Below are positions 8,935 through 18,729 of a DNA stretch of 64,000 bases, piece after piece. The position numbers and the translations under genes were made by a program. Origin of the DNA: Candidatus Fimenecus excrementigallinarum. GTDB taxonomy: Bacteria; Bacillota; Clostridia; Oscillospirales; Acutalibacteraceae. Position 1 is the stretch's first letter, and each line of letters opens with the position of its first letter. The stretch spans positions 124,001 through 188,000 of the forward strand of contig DVMW01000024.1 of assembly GCA_018714805.1 (NCBI GenBank), in the 5' to 3' direction. The notes below the pieces were generated by a model. That model did not search any database, was not told the DNA's origin, and saw only the letters and a list, made by a program, of their open reading frames with translations.

Positions 8935-10567
8935 ACCGTTCCACCGCCCAGAACGTGCGGTTTCGGTCGGAGACGGCGGAAAGCTGCAATTTCCCGTCCG
9001 CGCCGCGCTTCGCCGCGCCGGAAAACGTCTCGCCGCCGAGCGTGAAGGAAAACGTCCCGGTCCGCACGTCAATATGCAGGTCGGCCGTCCCGGCCTCCGT
9101 GGTCAGCGTGCCGCCGGCAACCGCGGCCGGGGCGCTTTTTTGGATGATGTCCTCGACCTTCTCCCACGCATCGGTCTTTTGGATGACCGGCTCGAAGAAC
9201 AGCGCGTCAAACTCCCCGTCAAGGGTTTGGATGTTTGCCGCCGCGTCCTCGCCCCCATACGCGCGCGGCAGGAGCGTCAGCCAGCCGTCCGCGGTGCGCA
9301 GCAGCTCGTGAATCTGCACGTTGTGGAACGCGCCCTCGCCGTCGTTGTAGCGCTGGTGGTAGGCGAGGTACAGCCGCCCGTCGTCGTCGAGCAGGCAGGA
9401 GGAATGCCCGGGCGACAGGTACGCCGTCTCGTCGCTTTGGAACTGATAATTGCCGATAAGCTTCGTGCCGGTGCTTGCAGCCTCGACGGCGTCGTGCCCG
9501 GCCGCGTCTACATACGGACCGTCGGGACGGGTGCTGCGGTACAGCCGCACGTCATAGCCGTCCAGCGCGCCGAGCCCGCCGTAGCTCAAAAACAGATAGT
9601 AGTAGCCGCTGACCGTGTCGTACAGGATAAACGGCCCCTCGCCCGTGTTGGCGGTCGCCTCGTTCGTGCAGGTTATCTGCTTGCCGAAATACGGGTCGTA
9701 TCCCGCGTCGCGCATCGCCTTGTAGTCGGGCATCCCGGTCTCCTCGATAAGCGGCATCACGTAAATGCCGCCGCTGTAGGAGCCGTAGGCAAGCCAGAGC
9801 TGCCCGTCCGCATCGTAAAACGGCGCGGGGTCAATGGCGTTCGGATATTTGCCGTAGGTGCAGTCGTAGTTCCCGTCCTTGTCGAACCAGGCGGCGTTTT
9901 CCACCTCGTCCTTTGTCAGCGTGCCGTTTTCAATCAGGGCCTGGAGGTTGGTAAAGGAATAGTGCAGCTGGTTCTTCGGCGCGCCGTACCAGGTCTCGCG
10001 GGTGCTGAAGCCGCTGTAAATCATGGTGTCCACAAAGTCAAACGTGCCCTCCGGGCTGTCGGAAACCGCCATCCAGATGACGGAGGCCGTCGACCCCCAG
10101 ACCGAGGAGGACGCGTAATAGCAGTATTTGTCCATCGCGGGGTTGTAGAGGATGTCGGACGCCCAGACGTTCGTCTCCCACTTGTCCTCGCCGTACTCCC
10201 AAAGCCGCTGTGCGCCGTCGCACCACTGAAACGCCTTTTCATAAGCGCCGCGCAGCGTCTCGCCCTCGCGCACAAGCGTGCGGTTGCTGTCAAACACGCC
10301 GGCGGACACGGTCTGCCAATGCACAAGGTCCGTGCTTTTTGCCGACGCGATGTGCGACCCGGTCACATAGTAGGTTCCGTCCTCCGCCTTGAAAATGGAG
10401 AGGTCGTGGACGCTCACGCCCCGGCTGTCGTCAAAGCTCAGCGCGTCGCCCGGGAGCGTCTTCATGACGGCCTCCGTGCTGCCCGCGCCGCAGCCGGTAA
10501 GCAGCAGCGAAAAAGCTGCCGCGCAGGCGACCGCCGCGGAAAAAATTTTTACCCGAAACGCTTTCAT
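8933..10567 (-). CDS. Secreted lipoprotein, glycoside hydrolase family 43 (arabinanase/xylosidase-like)
   Basis: Lipobox SLLLTGCG; five-bladed propeller-type motifs SVHDLSIFKAEDGTYYVTGS, NAIDPAPFYDADGQLWLAYGSYSGGI, TGEGPFILYDTVSGYYYLFLSYGG. Confidence 0.88.
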   Translation of the reverse strand: MKAFRVKIFSAAVACAAAFSLLLTGCGAGSTEAVMKTLPGDALSFDDSRGVSVHDLSIFKAEDGTYYVTGSHIASAKSTDLVHWQTVSAGVFDSNRTLVREGETLRGAYEKAFQWCDGAQRLWEYGEDKWETNVWASDILYNPAMDKYCYYASSSVWGSTASVIWMAVSDSPEGTFDFVDTMIYSGFSTRETWYGAPKNQLHYSFTNLQALIENGTLTKDEVENAAWFDKDGNYDCTYGKYPNAIDPAPFYDADGQLWLAYGSYSGGIYVMPLIEETGMPDYKAMRDAGYDPYFGKQITCTNEATANTGEGPFILYDTVSGYYYLFLSYGGLGALDGYDVRLYRSTRPDGPYVDAAGHDAVEAASTGTKLIGNYQFQSDETAYLSPGHSSCLLDDDGRLYLAYHQRYNDGEGAFHNVQIHELLRTADGWLTLLPRAYGGEDAAANIQTLDGEFDALFFEPVIQKTDAWEKVEDIIQKSAPAAVAGGTLTTEAGTADLHIDVRTGTFSFTLGGETFSGAAKRGADGKLQLSAVSDRNRTFWAVER

Positions 10568-10733
10568 TTGCTCACCCCGCTCTGTGTTCTGTCCTTATTA
10601 TAGGAAAAGGCCCGCAAAAAAGCAATCGGCAAACTGCCGCAAAATCCGTGCCCGGTTTTGACACGCGCAATACGACGCATTTTTCAAAATCCGCCTGCTA
10701 CAATGGGCTTGTACAGAAAAAAGGAGGCACCGT

Positions 10734-11084
10734 ATGCAAACGAACATCACGACCGACGGCCGCGTGATGACCGCGTATCTGTCCGGCGAATTGGACCACC
10801 ACAACGCACCCGCCGTGCGCGAAAAAATCGACGCCTTCGCCGTCGGCTTTTGCCCGGCGCACGCCATTCTGGATTTCGGCGGCGTCACGTTTATGGACAG
10901 CTCCGGCGTCGGGCTTGTCATGGGCCGCTATAAGCTGCTCGCAGAGCTTTCCTGCACGCTGGAGGTCCGCAACCTCTCCCCGCACGCCTACAAGGTTATG
11001 CGCTTAGCAAAGCTCGACAAACTGGCCGCCCTGTCCCGCGCGCCGGAACAAAAGGAGGAAAAGCACCATGAGACCCTGCAATGA
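10734..11084 (+). CDS. spoIIAA: Anti-sigma F factor antagonist SpoIIAA (STAS domain)
   Basis: STAS domain with phospho-acceptor context FMDSSGVGLVMGRYK; followed by spoIIAB and sigF. Confidence 0.94.
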   Translation: MQTNITTDGRVMTAYLSGELDHHNAPAVREKIDAFAVGFCPAHAILDFGGVTFMDSSGVGLVMGRYKLLAELSCTLEVRNLSPHAYKVMRLAKLDKLAALSRAPEQKEEKHHETLQ

Positions 11085-11508
11085 GATGCGCCTGCAGCTC
11101 GAGAGCCGCTCGGTCAACGAGGCGTTTGCGCGCGTGGCGGTAGCCGCCTTTGCCGCGGCGCTCGACCCGACGCTCGAGGAGCTCAACGACATCAAAACCG
11201 CCGTCAGCGAAGCGGTCACCAACTGCATCGTCCACGCGTACCCGGATGCGGTGGGACGCATTTACATACGCACGCGCGTATTTTCGGACGGGCTTTGCGA
11301 GGTGCAGGTGCGGGACCGCGGCTGCGGCATTGCCGACGTGAAAAAGGCGCGCGAGCCCCTTTACACAACGCGCGGCGGCGACCGCTCGGGCCTCGGGTTT
11401 TCCGTTATGGAAAGCTTTTGCGACAAGGTGCGCGTGCGTTCCGCGGTCGGGAAGGGCACGACCGTGACGCTGCTCAAGCGGCTGCACGGGAAAAATGCCG
11501 CCGAATGA
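11068..11508 (+). CDS. spoIIAB: Anti-sigma F factor SpoIIAB (serine kinase/ATPase)
   Basis: HATPase_c-type motifs (AVSEAVTNCIVHAYPD, VRDRGCGIADV, RSGLGFSVMESF). Confidence 0.94.
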   Translation: MRPCNEMRLQLESRSVNEAFARVAVAAFAAALDPTLEELNDIKTAVSEAVTNCIVHAYPDAVGRIYIRTRVFSDGLCEVQVRDRGCGIADVKKAREPLYTTRGGDRSGLGFSVMESFCDKVRVRSAVGKGTTVTLLKRLHGKNAAE

Positions 11509-12157
11509 CCGTGACCGGCGCATTGCCGACAACCTGCGGCTCGTACACGCGTGCGCCAACCGGTTCCGGGGCAAGGGGATAGACTACGACGACCTGTTTT
11601 CGGCGGGCTGCATCGGACTTTGCAAGGCGGCGGACGGGTTTCAGCCGGAGCGCGGCTTTGCCTTTTCCACCTACGCCGTGCCGGTGATTTTGGGCGAAAT
11701 CCGACGCCTTTTTCGCGCCGGCGGCAGCGTGAAGGTCAGCCGCACCCTGCAAGAGCGCGCCCAAAAAGCGCAGCGCCTGCGCGAAGAGCTGGCGCGCAGC
11801 CTTGGCCGCGAGCCGCGCCTTTCGGAGCTTGCGGAGGCGTTCGGCGTTGCGGACTGCGAAATGGCCCAGCTGCTGGCGGTCTCGCAGCCGACCGTTTCCC
11901 TGACGGCGCCGGAAGCGGAGGGCGCGGGGCAGCTTGACATCCCCGTGGACTCGGGCGAGGACGCGATTCAAAACGCCATCGCCCTGCGCGAGGTGCTCAA
12001 AGCCCTGCCCGAAACGGACCGCAGGCTTATCGAGCTGCGCTATTTTGAGGGGCTGACACAGGTGCGGACCGCCGAACGCCTGGGCCTGACGCAGGTGCAG
12101 GTTTCGCGGCGCGAGCGCGCGGTTTTGCTCGAAATGCGCAAACGCCTGACCGGATAA
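11495..12157 (+). CDS. sigF: RNA polymerase sporulation sigma factor SigF
   Basis: Sigma-70 region 2 (DYDDLFSAGCIGLCKAADGFQPERGFAFSTYAVPVILGEIRRL) and region 4; terminal gene of spoIIA operon. Confidence 0.94.
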   Translation: MPPNDRDRRIADNLRLVHACANRFRGKGIDYDDLFSAGCIGLCKAADGFQPERGFAFSTYAVPVILGEIRRLFRAGGSVKVSRTLQERAQKAQRLREELARSLGREPRLSELAEAFGVADCEMAQLLAVSQPTVSLTAPEAEGAGQLDIPVDSGEDAIQNAIALREVLKALPETDRRLIELRYFEGLTQVRTAERLGLTQVQVSRRERAVLLEMRKRLTG

Positions 12158-12163
12158 AACCGC

Positions 12164-12192
12164 AAAGGCCGCCCGAAACGGGCGGCCTTTTT
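12164..12192 (+). terminator. Rho-independent terminator after sigF
   Basis: AAAGGCCGCCCGAAACGGGCGGCCTTTTT. Confidence 0.88.
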
Positions 12193-12204
12193 CCGGCTTG
12201 CGGC

Positions 12205-13863
12205 TTATTCGGCTTCTATGTACCAGACCGCGCACGCGCAGGGGGCAAGCCGCAGCGTTTCCCGCGGCGCGGCAGGCATTTCGGTGTTTTGCAAAAGCAG
12301 CGTTGCCTTTCCTTTGCAAAGGTCTGCGGGAACGGCGCAGCCGGCGGGCTTCGGCGACAGGCTGCAAACGACCAGCAGCCGCTTTTCGCCCAGCGTCCGC
12401 ACAAAAGCGAAAACCTCCCGGTTTGCGGCGTCCACAAGCGAAAACGTCCCGTCGCGCACCAGGTCGATGTACCGCCTGCGCACCGCGAGCGCGTCTTTGT
12501 AAAAACGGAAGACCGAATCCGGGTCGTCCAGCTCCTGCCTTGCGTTGATTTCCCGGTAGTTTTCGTTGACCTTCATCCACGGCGTCCCGGTCGTAAAGCC
12601 GGCGTTCGCCGTGTCGTCCCACTGCATCGGCGTGCGGGCGTGGTCGCGCGCATAGCGGCGCAGGTGGCGCTCGGCAATGTATGCCCCGAGCGGCCCCGCG
12701 TACCGGCGCACGTCCCGCAGCAGGTTGCGGGACTGAATATCGCGGTAATCGGCGCGCCGAAAGACGCAGTTCGTCATGCCCAGCTCTTCGCCCTGGTACA
12801 AAAACGCCGTGCCCTTCTGGAACAGAAGCGAGGCCGCCAGGCTCTTCGCCGCCGGCACGCGCAGCGGTCCTGCGGGCGCAAACCGCGGCAGGCTGCGCGG
12901 GCGGTCGTGGTTTTCATAGTACACCGCGCCCCAGGAGGTCTCGGGCAGCGCCTGCCAGCGGGCAAGAATGCCCTTCCATTTGCGCAGGTCGGTCGATTTC
13001 TGGTTCTTGGCGCAGACCGTGCCGACCTCGACGTGCTCGAAGTGGAACAGCATATCCAGAAGGTCCTCGCCCTCCTTGGTGATTTCGCACGCCCGCGGGA
13101 AGTCGATGCCCGCCGCCTCCCCGACGATGAGCGTGTCGTACCGGCCAAGCGACCGTTCGGAAAGCTCGCGCATATACGTTTTCCAGTTCGGGCCGACGAC
13201 CACGTCGCGCTGGTTTGCATGGTACAGGTCGGCGGGCTTGGAAATATAGGTGATGACGTCGCACCGAAAGCCGTCTACGCCCTTTTGCAGCCAGAAGTTG
13301 CAGATGTCCGCCACCTCCTGGCGGACCTTCTGGTTGTCCCAGTTTAGGTCCGGCTGCTTTTTGCTGAACAGGTGCAGGTAAAACTGCCCGGTCGTCTCGT
13401 CGTATTCCCACGCCGACCCGCCGAAGCACGCCCGCCAGCCGTTGGGCGGCCGCTTTTTGTCGGGGCCGGTGCCGTCGCGCCAAATGTAGTAGTCGCGGTA
13501 GGGGTTGTCCCGGCTTTTGCGGCTCTCCTTAAACCAGGCGTGCTCGTCGGAGGTGTGGTTGACCACCAAATCCATCAGCACCCGGATGCCGCGGCTGTGG
13601 AACGCGTCCAGCATTTTGTCAAAATCCGCCATCGTGCCGAATTCGTCCATGATGTCGCGGTAATCGCTGATGTCGTAGCCGTTGTCGTCGTTCGGGGACT
13701 TGTAGCACGGCGAGAGCCACACCGCGTCCACCCCGAGCGTTTTGAGGTAGTCGGCCTTTTCCAGAATGCCCGGCAGGTCGCCGATGCCGTCGCCGTTTGC
13801 GTCGAAAAAGCTGCGCGGGTAAATCTGATAGACCACCGCGTCCTTGTACCAGCGTGTTTTCAT
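12205..13863 (-). CDS. Alpha-glucosidase / oligo-1,6-glucosidase (GH13)
   Basis: GH13 signatures AVVYQIYPRSFFDANGDGIGDL, DLVVNHTSDEH, VDGFRCDVI, IVGEAAG, MQWDDTANAGF. Confidence 0.93.
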   Translation of the reverse strand: MKTRWYKDAVVYQIYPRSFFDANGDGIGDLPGILEKADYLKTLGVDAVWLSPCYKSPNDDNGYDISDYRDIMDEFGTMADFDKMLDAFHSRGIRVLMDLVVNHTSDEHAWFKESRKSRDNPYRDYYIWRDGTGPDKKRPPNGWRACFGGSAWEYDETTGQFYLHLFSKKQPDLNWDNQKVRQEVADICNFWLQKGVDGFRCDVITYISKPADLYHANQRDVVVGPNWKTYMRELSERSLGRYDTLIVGEAAGIDFPRACEITKEGEDLLDMLFHFEHVEVGTVCAKNQKSTDLRKWKGILARWQALPETSWGAVYYENHDRPRSLPRFAPAGPLRVPAAKSLAASLLFQKGTAFLYQGEELGMTNCVFRRADYRDIQSRNLLRDVRRYAGPLGAYIAERHLRRYARDHARTPMQWDDTANAGFTTGTPWMKVNENYREINARQELDDPDSVFRFYKDALAVRRRYIDLVRDGTFSLVDAANREVFAFVRTLGEKRLLVVCSLSPKPAGCAVPADLCKGKATLLLQNTEMPAAPRETLRLAPCACAVWYIEAE

Positions 13864-13957
13864 ACGTGCCTCTCCTTCACCGTGTCAAAATGCCGTCTTG
13901 CGTCCGGCGGCGCTGTGTGTTACAATCCGGGCAGAAGCCCGAAAAGAGGGGGAAGCC

Positions 13958-14521
13958 ATGCCCATGTATATCCGTCCGCTTTGCCCGGGGGACGTCCCCG
14001 CCGTCGAGGAAATCTGCCTTGCCACCGCCGCCGAGCCGCTGCGCGGGACGCGCCGCCGGCGGGAGGGCACGCTGCTTTTGTACAGCCGCTGCTATACGCG
14101 CACCGAGCGGGATTTCTGCTTTGTCGCGGTCAACGAGCACGACCGGCCCCTCGGCTATATCCTCTGCGCGCCGGAGCTGTCGCGGTTCCGGGCGGCGTTT
14201 GCCGCCGTCGAAGGCCGCGCGCTTTTGCGGCTCGGGCTGCGGTACTGGGTGCAGGGCCGCGGCGCGTTCGCCCTGCAAAAGCCGTTTGAGGCGCAATATC
14301 CCGCGCATCTGCACATAGACCTGCTGCCCGAAGCGCAGGGGCAGGGGATGGGCTCGCAGCTGATGGAAACGCTGCTGCAAACGCTCAGGCGCGCCGGCGT
14401 TCCCGGGGTGTTTTTGTGCGTCGGGGCGGACAATGCCCGCGCCGTCGCCTTCTATCAAAAGCACGGCTTTACCGTGCTGCGCAGGCTCCCCGGCGGCATT
14501 TGTATGGGCAAACGCTTATAG
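13958..14521 (+). CDS. GNAT family N-acetyltransferase
   Basis: LHIDLLPEAQGQGMGSQLMETLL ... NARAVAFYQKHGF motifs; start ATG 13958 after AGAGGGGGAA. Confidence 0.88.
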   Translation: MPMYIRPLCPGDVPAVEEICLATAAEPLRGTRRRREGTLLLYSRCYTRTERDFCFVAVNEHDRPLGYILCAPELSRFRAAFAAVEGRALLRLGLRYWVQGRGAFALQKPFEAQYPAHLHIDLLPEAQGQGMGSQLMETLLQTLRRAGVPGVFLCVGADNARAVAFYQKHGFTVLRRLPGGICMGKRL

Positions 14522-14523
14522 CG

Positions 14524-15237
14524 TTACCGCACGCGCTTGCGCGAACGCCCCAGCAGCCGGTCCACGACAAAGGCGAGGTACCCGAGCGCTAAAAAGACGA
14601 CCGTCAGCGCCAGAATCATCAGCAGCACCTTGCCCCAGCCGAACATATCGACGTCCAAAAACGGGTACGGAAAGCGGCTCTGCCCGCCGTAGCCCGTAAA
14701 GGTCGCGGTGCTCACCTCCGCGCGAATCAGCGCAAACAGCAGATACAGGTACGGCAGCGCCAGCCACGCCAGCGGGTGCAGGGGCTTGTAGTTCCCCTTC
14801 GGGAAAAACAGAAGGTAATCGAGCACCGTGCCGATGGGGACGACATAGTGCACCAGGGTGTTGCCCGCGAGCAGCACCGGGGAGACGTCGGAAACGCTCG
14901 CCTCCATGACGCCGGTCAGCATGAAGTGGTATACAAGACCCGTGACCGTGATGCACATGGTGACCGCGCCCTTTAGCAGCGCGTTTTCCCGCGCCGGCTG
15001 TACGATGACAAGATAGGCGAAGTAGAAAAAGCAGACAAGGTTGCTGAGCACCGTGTAGTAGCAAAGCAGCATTTTCGCGCCGCCCAGGGAGCCGACGCCG
15101 ACGAATTCGAGAATGAGCCCCGCCTCGCACGCGAGCAGGAACAAAAGGCGGTAAATTTGTTGGACGTGCCGGTTTTTGATGTACATACGCTTGTCGCGGC
15201 GCCGCGGCGCCGCCGCTCCTTTTCCTTTTTGCCCCAT
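14524..15237 (-). CDS. Multi-pass membrane protein, Pr6Pr family-like
   Basis: About six hydrophobic helices, including the '[14 protein letters not shown]' and '[15 protein letters not shown]' motifs typical of Pr6Pr proteins; alternative start at 15186 (MYIKNRH). Confidence 0.7.
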   Translation of the reverse strand: MGQKGKGAAAPRRRDKRMYIKNRHVQQIYRLLFLLACEAGLILEFVGVGSLGGAKMLLCYYTVLSNLVCFFYFAYLVIVQPARENALLKGAVTMCITVTGLVYHFMLTGVMEASVSDVSPVLLAGNTLVHYVVPIGTVLDYLLFFPKGNYKPLHPLAWLALPYLYLLFALIRAEVSTATFTGYGGQSRFPYPFLDVDMFGWGKVLLMILALTVVFLALGYLAFVVDRLLGRSRKRVR

Positions 15238-15280
15238 TGTAGCACGTTTTTTTGGAAGTTTCAATTTTTCCGGCAAACGC

Positions 15281-15309
15281 TTGCAAAAATTTTTTCGATA
15301 TCCTATAAT
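15281..15309 (+). promoter_or_regulatory. Promoter for rubrerythrin-rubredoxin operon (TTGCAA-17-TATAAT)
   Basis: TTGCAA 15281-15286, TATAAT 15304-15309. Confidence 0.7.
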
Positions 15310-15351
15310 AGAAGCGCCGGCGGAAATACTACCGGCAGAAAGGGTGATAAC

Positions 15352-15894
15352 ATGGCCGAACTCAAAGGTTCCAAGACCGAAAAGAATCTGCTCGCCGCGT
15401 TTGCGGGTGAATCGCAGGCGCACACCAAATATCTGTACTATGCGTCCAAGGCGAAAAAGGACGGGTACGTGCAGATTGGCGCGCTGTTTGAGGAAACCGC
15501 CAAGAATGAAAAGGAGCACGCCAAGATTTGGTTTAAGCTTCTGCACGACGGCGCCGTGCCCGCCACGACCGAAAACCTGAAGGATGCGGCGGCCGGCGAA
15601 AATTACGAGTGGACCGATATGTACGCGGGCTTCGCGGAAACGGCGCGCGCGGAGGGCTTCGACCACATCGCCCAGCTGTTTGAGGGCGTCGCCGCCATTG
15701 AAAAGGAGCACGAGGAACGCTACCGCAAGCTGCTGTCGAACATCGAGGGCGGGCTTGTGTTCTCGCGCGACGGCGACATGGTCTGGCAGTGCTCGAACTG
15801 CGGCCACATCGTCATCGGCAAACAAGCGCCCGAGGTCTGCCCGGTCTGCGCGCACCCGCAGTCGTACTTCTGCCTGCGCGCCGAGAATTATTGA
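15352..15894 (+). CDS. rbr: Rubrerythrin
   Basis: Ferritin-like diiron domain ([32 protein letters not shown]) plus C-terminal rubredoxin-like CSNCG...CPVCAHPQ. Confidence 0.95.
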   Translation: MAELKGSKTEKNLLAAFAGESQAHTKYLYYASKAKKDGYVQIGALFEETAKNEKEHAKIWFKLLHDGAVPATTENLKDAAAGENYEWTDMYAGFAETARAEGFDHIAQLFEGVAAIEKEHEERYRKLLSNIEGGLVFSRDGDMVWQCSNCGHIVIGKQAPEVCPVCAHPQSYFCLRAENY

Positions 15895-15915
15895 GAAACG
15901 GAAAGGATACGCGCT

Positions 15916-16035
15916 ATGGCAAAGTATGTTTGCACCGTATGCGGCTATGTCTATGAAGGCGACGAGCTGCCCGCGGATTTTGTCTGCCCGCTGTGCGGCG
16001 TAGGCGCCGACGAGTTTGAAAAGGAAGAGGACTGA
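15916..16035 (+). CDS. Minimal rubredoxin (39 aa)
   Basis: [39 protein letters not shown] read directly; two CxxCG knuckles. Too short for the ORF track. Confidence 0.88.
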   Translation: MAKYVCTVCGYVYEGDELPADFVCPLCGVGADEFEKEED

Positions 16036-16059
16036 CCTTTTTCGGAACACGGCATAAAA

Positions 16060-16093
16060 CCGGCCCCGCAAGGCGTTTGCCTTGCGGGGCCGG
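16060..16093. terminator. Convergent terminator hairpin between rubredoxin and lipoprotein genes
   Basis: CCGGCCCCGCAAGG-CGTTTG-CCTTGCGGGGCCGG perfect 14-bp stem. Confidence 0.8.
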
Positions 16094-16098
16094 CGGCT

Positions 16099-16614
16099 TT
16101 ATTCGGCGGAAAAATCCGTAAAGTCGGCCTGCAAATTCCGGCTTTCCATGACAAGCGTCACCGGCGCGCCGTTTTTGTCCGCGGTCAGCGTAAACAGGTC
16201 GCCCGCCGCGGTCTTGCAGGTGTACGCCGTTCCGTCGCCGTAAGGCGTCTGCGCGCAGTCTGCGCCGCTGCGCAGCGCTTCAAACGCCGCATACAGGCTC
16301 GCGGCAAACGAAGCGTCCGGCAAAAGGGCGGGGGGCGTCTCCAGCAGGAGCCCCAAAAAGGAAAACCGCACGCCGTCCTCACGGACGGCAATTTCCAACG
16401 TTTGCAGCGCGGCGGGCTCGCGAAGGGTAAACGTCGTTTCGCCGGTTTCCCGCACGCGCATGGCCGCCGCCGCTTGGAACACGCCCTGCGTGATTTGCAC
16501 GTCTGCCGAAAAGGCGGCCGGCAGCGGACAGGGCGCGGTCGGCTTTTGCGTCAGCTCGCAGCCGCTGCAAAACAGCAGCAGCCACACCGTCAAAACCAAG
16601 CCCGCTCGCCGCAT
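16099..16614 (-). CDS. Putative lipoprotein of unknown function
   Basis: Signal peptide with lipobox-like LLLFCSGC; 171 aa; downstream of nnr. Confidence 0.65.
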   Translation of the reverse strand: MRRAGLVLTVWLLLFCSGCELTQKPTAPCPLPAAFSADVQITQGVFQAAAAMRVRETGETTFTLREPAALQTLEIAVREDGVRFSFLGLLLETPPALLPDASFAASLYAAFEALRSGADCAQTPYGDGTAYTCKTAAGDLFTLTADKNGAPVTLVMESRNLQADFTDFSAE

Positions 16615-16627
16615 GGCCGTCTCCCCT

Positions 16628-18166
16628 TTATTCGGTGAATCGGGAAAGCACCCGCCCGAGCGCGTCGAGCACCCGCGACGGCGTTACGGCGCATTGCGCG
16701 ATGCCCTCGCCGGCCGCCTCGCCCGCGCGGCCGTGGATGTGTACGGCGCACACGGCGGCCTCCAGCGGGGAGAGCCCCTGGCACAAAAGCCCGAGCAGCA
16801 TCCCGGCGAGCACATCGCCGCTGCCCGCGGTCGCAAGCCCCGCGTTCCCGGTCAGGTTCACGGAGAACCGCTTGCCGTCGGACGACACAACGGTTCCCGC
16901 GCCCTTGAGCACGACCGTCGCGCCCGTTTTTGCGCACAACGCCTCGCACGCCGCCAAACGGTCCGCCTGCACCTCGGCCGCCGTGCAGCCCAGCAGCCGC
17001 GCGGCCTCGCCCGGGTGCGGGGTCAAAATGACCGGCGCCTTTGCTTCCCGCAGCATATCTATGTCGTCGGCGGCCGCATTTATGCCGTCCGCGTCCAAAA
17101 CAACCGGAATTTCGGCGTTTTGCAAAACGGCGCGCACCACCGCGCGCGTGTCGTAGTCAAGCCCCGTTCCGCAGCCGATAAGGCAGGCCGTTGCGTCCGC
17201 CAGCGCGTCAAGCAGGCGCTTTTCCGACTGCGCCGAAATGCGCCCGAAGCGGTTGGAGGCAAGCGGCAGCAGCACCTTTTCGGGGACGGCGGCCGTCACC
17301 GCCGCATAGGCGCAGTCCGGGAAGGCGAGCCGCACAAGCCCCGCCCCGCAGGCGACGGCGCCCCCGCTTGCAAACAGCGCCGCGCCCGGCATCTCGTAGC
17401 TGCCCGCGACGACCAGCGCCTTGCCGAAATCCCCCTTGTGCGCGTCGGCGCGCCGGGCCGGGAGCAGCTTTGCTACGTCCGCGTCGGAAAAGGCGAAAAG
17501 CCTTTCATACGGCTTGTACAGCTCCTTGGGCACGCCGATGGTCACGACCTCCACCTCGCCGGCGAAGCTGCGCGCCGGAAAGGCGGCCAGCGCGGGCTTG
17601 AGCGCCATGACGGAAAGGGTCAGGTCCGCGCAGAACGGCCGGCCTTCCACGGCCGGGTCGTCGGCGCACACGCCGCTGGGCAGGTCAATGGAAATCTTTA
17701 CCGCCGGCAGGGGCGCAACCGCGTCGAACAGCGCTTGCAGCTCCTGCGGCAGCACGCCGGAAAAGCCCGTGCCGAATACCGCGTCCACAAGCAGGTCGGC
17801 GCTTTTCAGCAGCGCGCGCTGGCGTTCGCTCTGCGGGCTGTAGGCTTCAACGGGCTGCTCCAGCTCCCGCAGCCAGCCGAACATCTCCCGCGCGTTGTCG
17901 GCCTTCGGCGGGCCCTGCACAAGCAGGACGTGGACGTCGTAGCCGTTTTCAAACAGCTTCCGGGCGACGACGAACCCGTCCCCGCCGTTTTTCCCCTTGC
18001 CGCAGAGCACGACCACCCGGCGCTTGTCCGTGTCGTCAAAGCGCGTGCGAATGGCCTTGGCGCAGGCGGCGCCCGCATTTTCCATCAGCCGCAGGTAGGA
18101 AATGCCGCTTTCGTCGGCGGCAGCCTCCAGCGCGCGGATTTGTTCGGCGGTTAGAATACGCATCAT
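16628..18166 (-). CDS. nnr: Bifunctional ADP-dependent NAD(P)H-hydrate dehydratase / NAD(P)H-hydrate epimerase
   Basis: MRILTAEQIRALEAAADESG, VVLCGKGKNGGDGFVVAR, VILTPHPGEAARLLG, GNAGLATAGSGDVLAG. Confidence 0.94.
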   Translation of the reverse strand: MMRILTAEQIRALEAAADESGISYLRLMENAGAACAKAIRTRFDDTDKRRVVVLCGKGKNGGDGFVVARKLFENGYDVHVLLVQGPPKADNAREMFGWLRELEQPVEAYSPQSERQRALLKSADLLVDAVFGTGFSGVLPQELQALFDAVAPLPAVKISIDLPSGVCADDPAVEGRPFCADLTLSVMALKPALAAFPARSFAGEVEVVTIGVPKELYKPYERLFAFSDADVAKLLPARRADAHKGDFGKALVVAGSYEMPGAALFASGGAVACGAGLVRLAFPDCAYAAVTAAVPEKVLLPLASNRFGRISAQSEKRLLDALADATACLIGCGTGLDYDTRAVVRAVLQNAEIPVVLDADGINAAADDIDMLREAKAPVILTPHPGEAARLLGCTAAEVQADRLAACEALCAKTGATVVLKGAGTVVSSDGKRFSVNLTGNAGLATAGSGDVLAGMLLGLLCQGLSPLEAAVCAVHIHGRAGEAAGEGIAQCAVTPSRVLDALGRVLSRFTE

Positions 18167-18543
18167 AGGCTTTGTTCTCCTTCTTCTGCGGCGGTGACCA
18201 TGGCGGCGGCCAGCGTGCCGGTGTGTGTAATGCTCAGCGCAAACGTCAGCCCCCGCTCGTCCGCGAGCGCCGCGGCCTTGCCGGACAGCGCGAAGTACGG
18301 TGCGCCGAGCGCGTCGTGCAGCACCTCGACCTCGGACAGCGCAAAGCCGCGAATCCCCGTCCCCAGGGCCTTTGCGAACGCTTCCTTTGCGGCGAACGCG
18401 CCGGCGAGCTGCTCGGGGCGTTTGCCGCGCGCTTCCCACGCGGCGCGCTCCCTGTCGCCGAAAACGCGCTGCAAAAACGCCGGCTTCTCGGCCGCGCGGC
18501 GGACGCGTTCAATTTCGACTAAGTCTATGCCGTTGCGCAGCAT
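18163..18543 (-). CDS. acpS: Holo-[acyl-carrier-protein] synthase
   Basis: MLRNGIDLVEIERVRRA, AGAFAAKEAFAKALGTG, ALSITHTGTLAAAMV; 4-nt overlap with nnr. Confidence 0.94.
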   Translation of the reverse strand: MLRNGIDLVEIERVRRAAEKPAFLQRVFGDRERAAWEARGKRPEQLAGAFAAKEAFAKALGTGIRGFALSEVEVLHDALGAPYFALSGKAAALADERGLTFALSITHTGTLAAAMVTAAEEGEQSL

Positions 18544-18729
18544 ACCGCCGCCTCCTTTTTGAAATTCCGCTCTTCGCGCCGGCGCAGCGCCGACGCGCGG
18601 TGCGTTTTTTCTATTGTACCATATTTTTTCCGCGGCGCAAAGCAGGAAATTATGGGTTGCATTCCGGCGCAGATATGATAAAATAAGGGCGCACAAAATT
18701 TCTTCGCAGGAAAGAGCAAGGTGAAACCC

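Noticed and set aside
16460-18154. 564-aa plus-strand ORF opposite nnr
   Set aside because: Opposite a bona fide nnr gene; composition typical of antisense frames.
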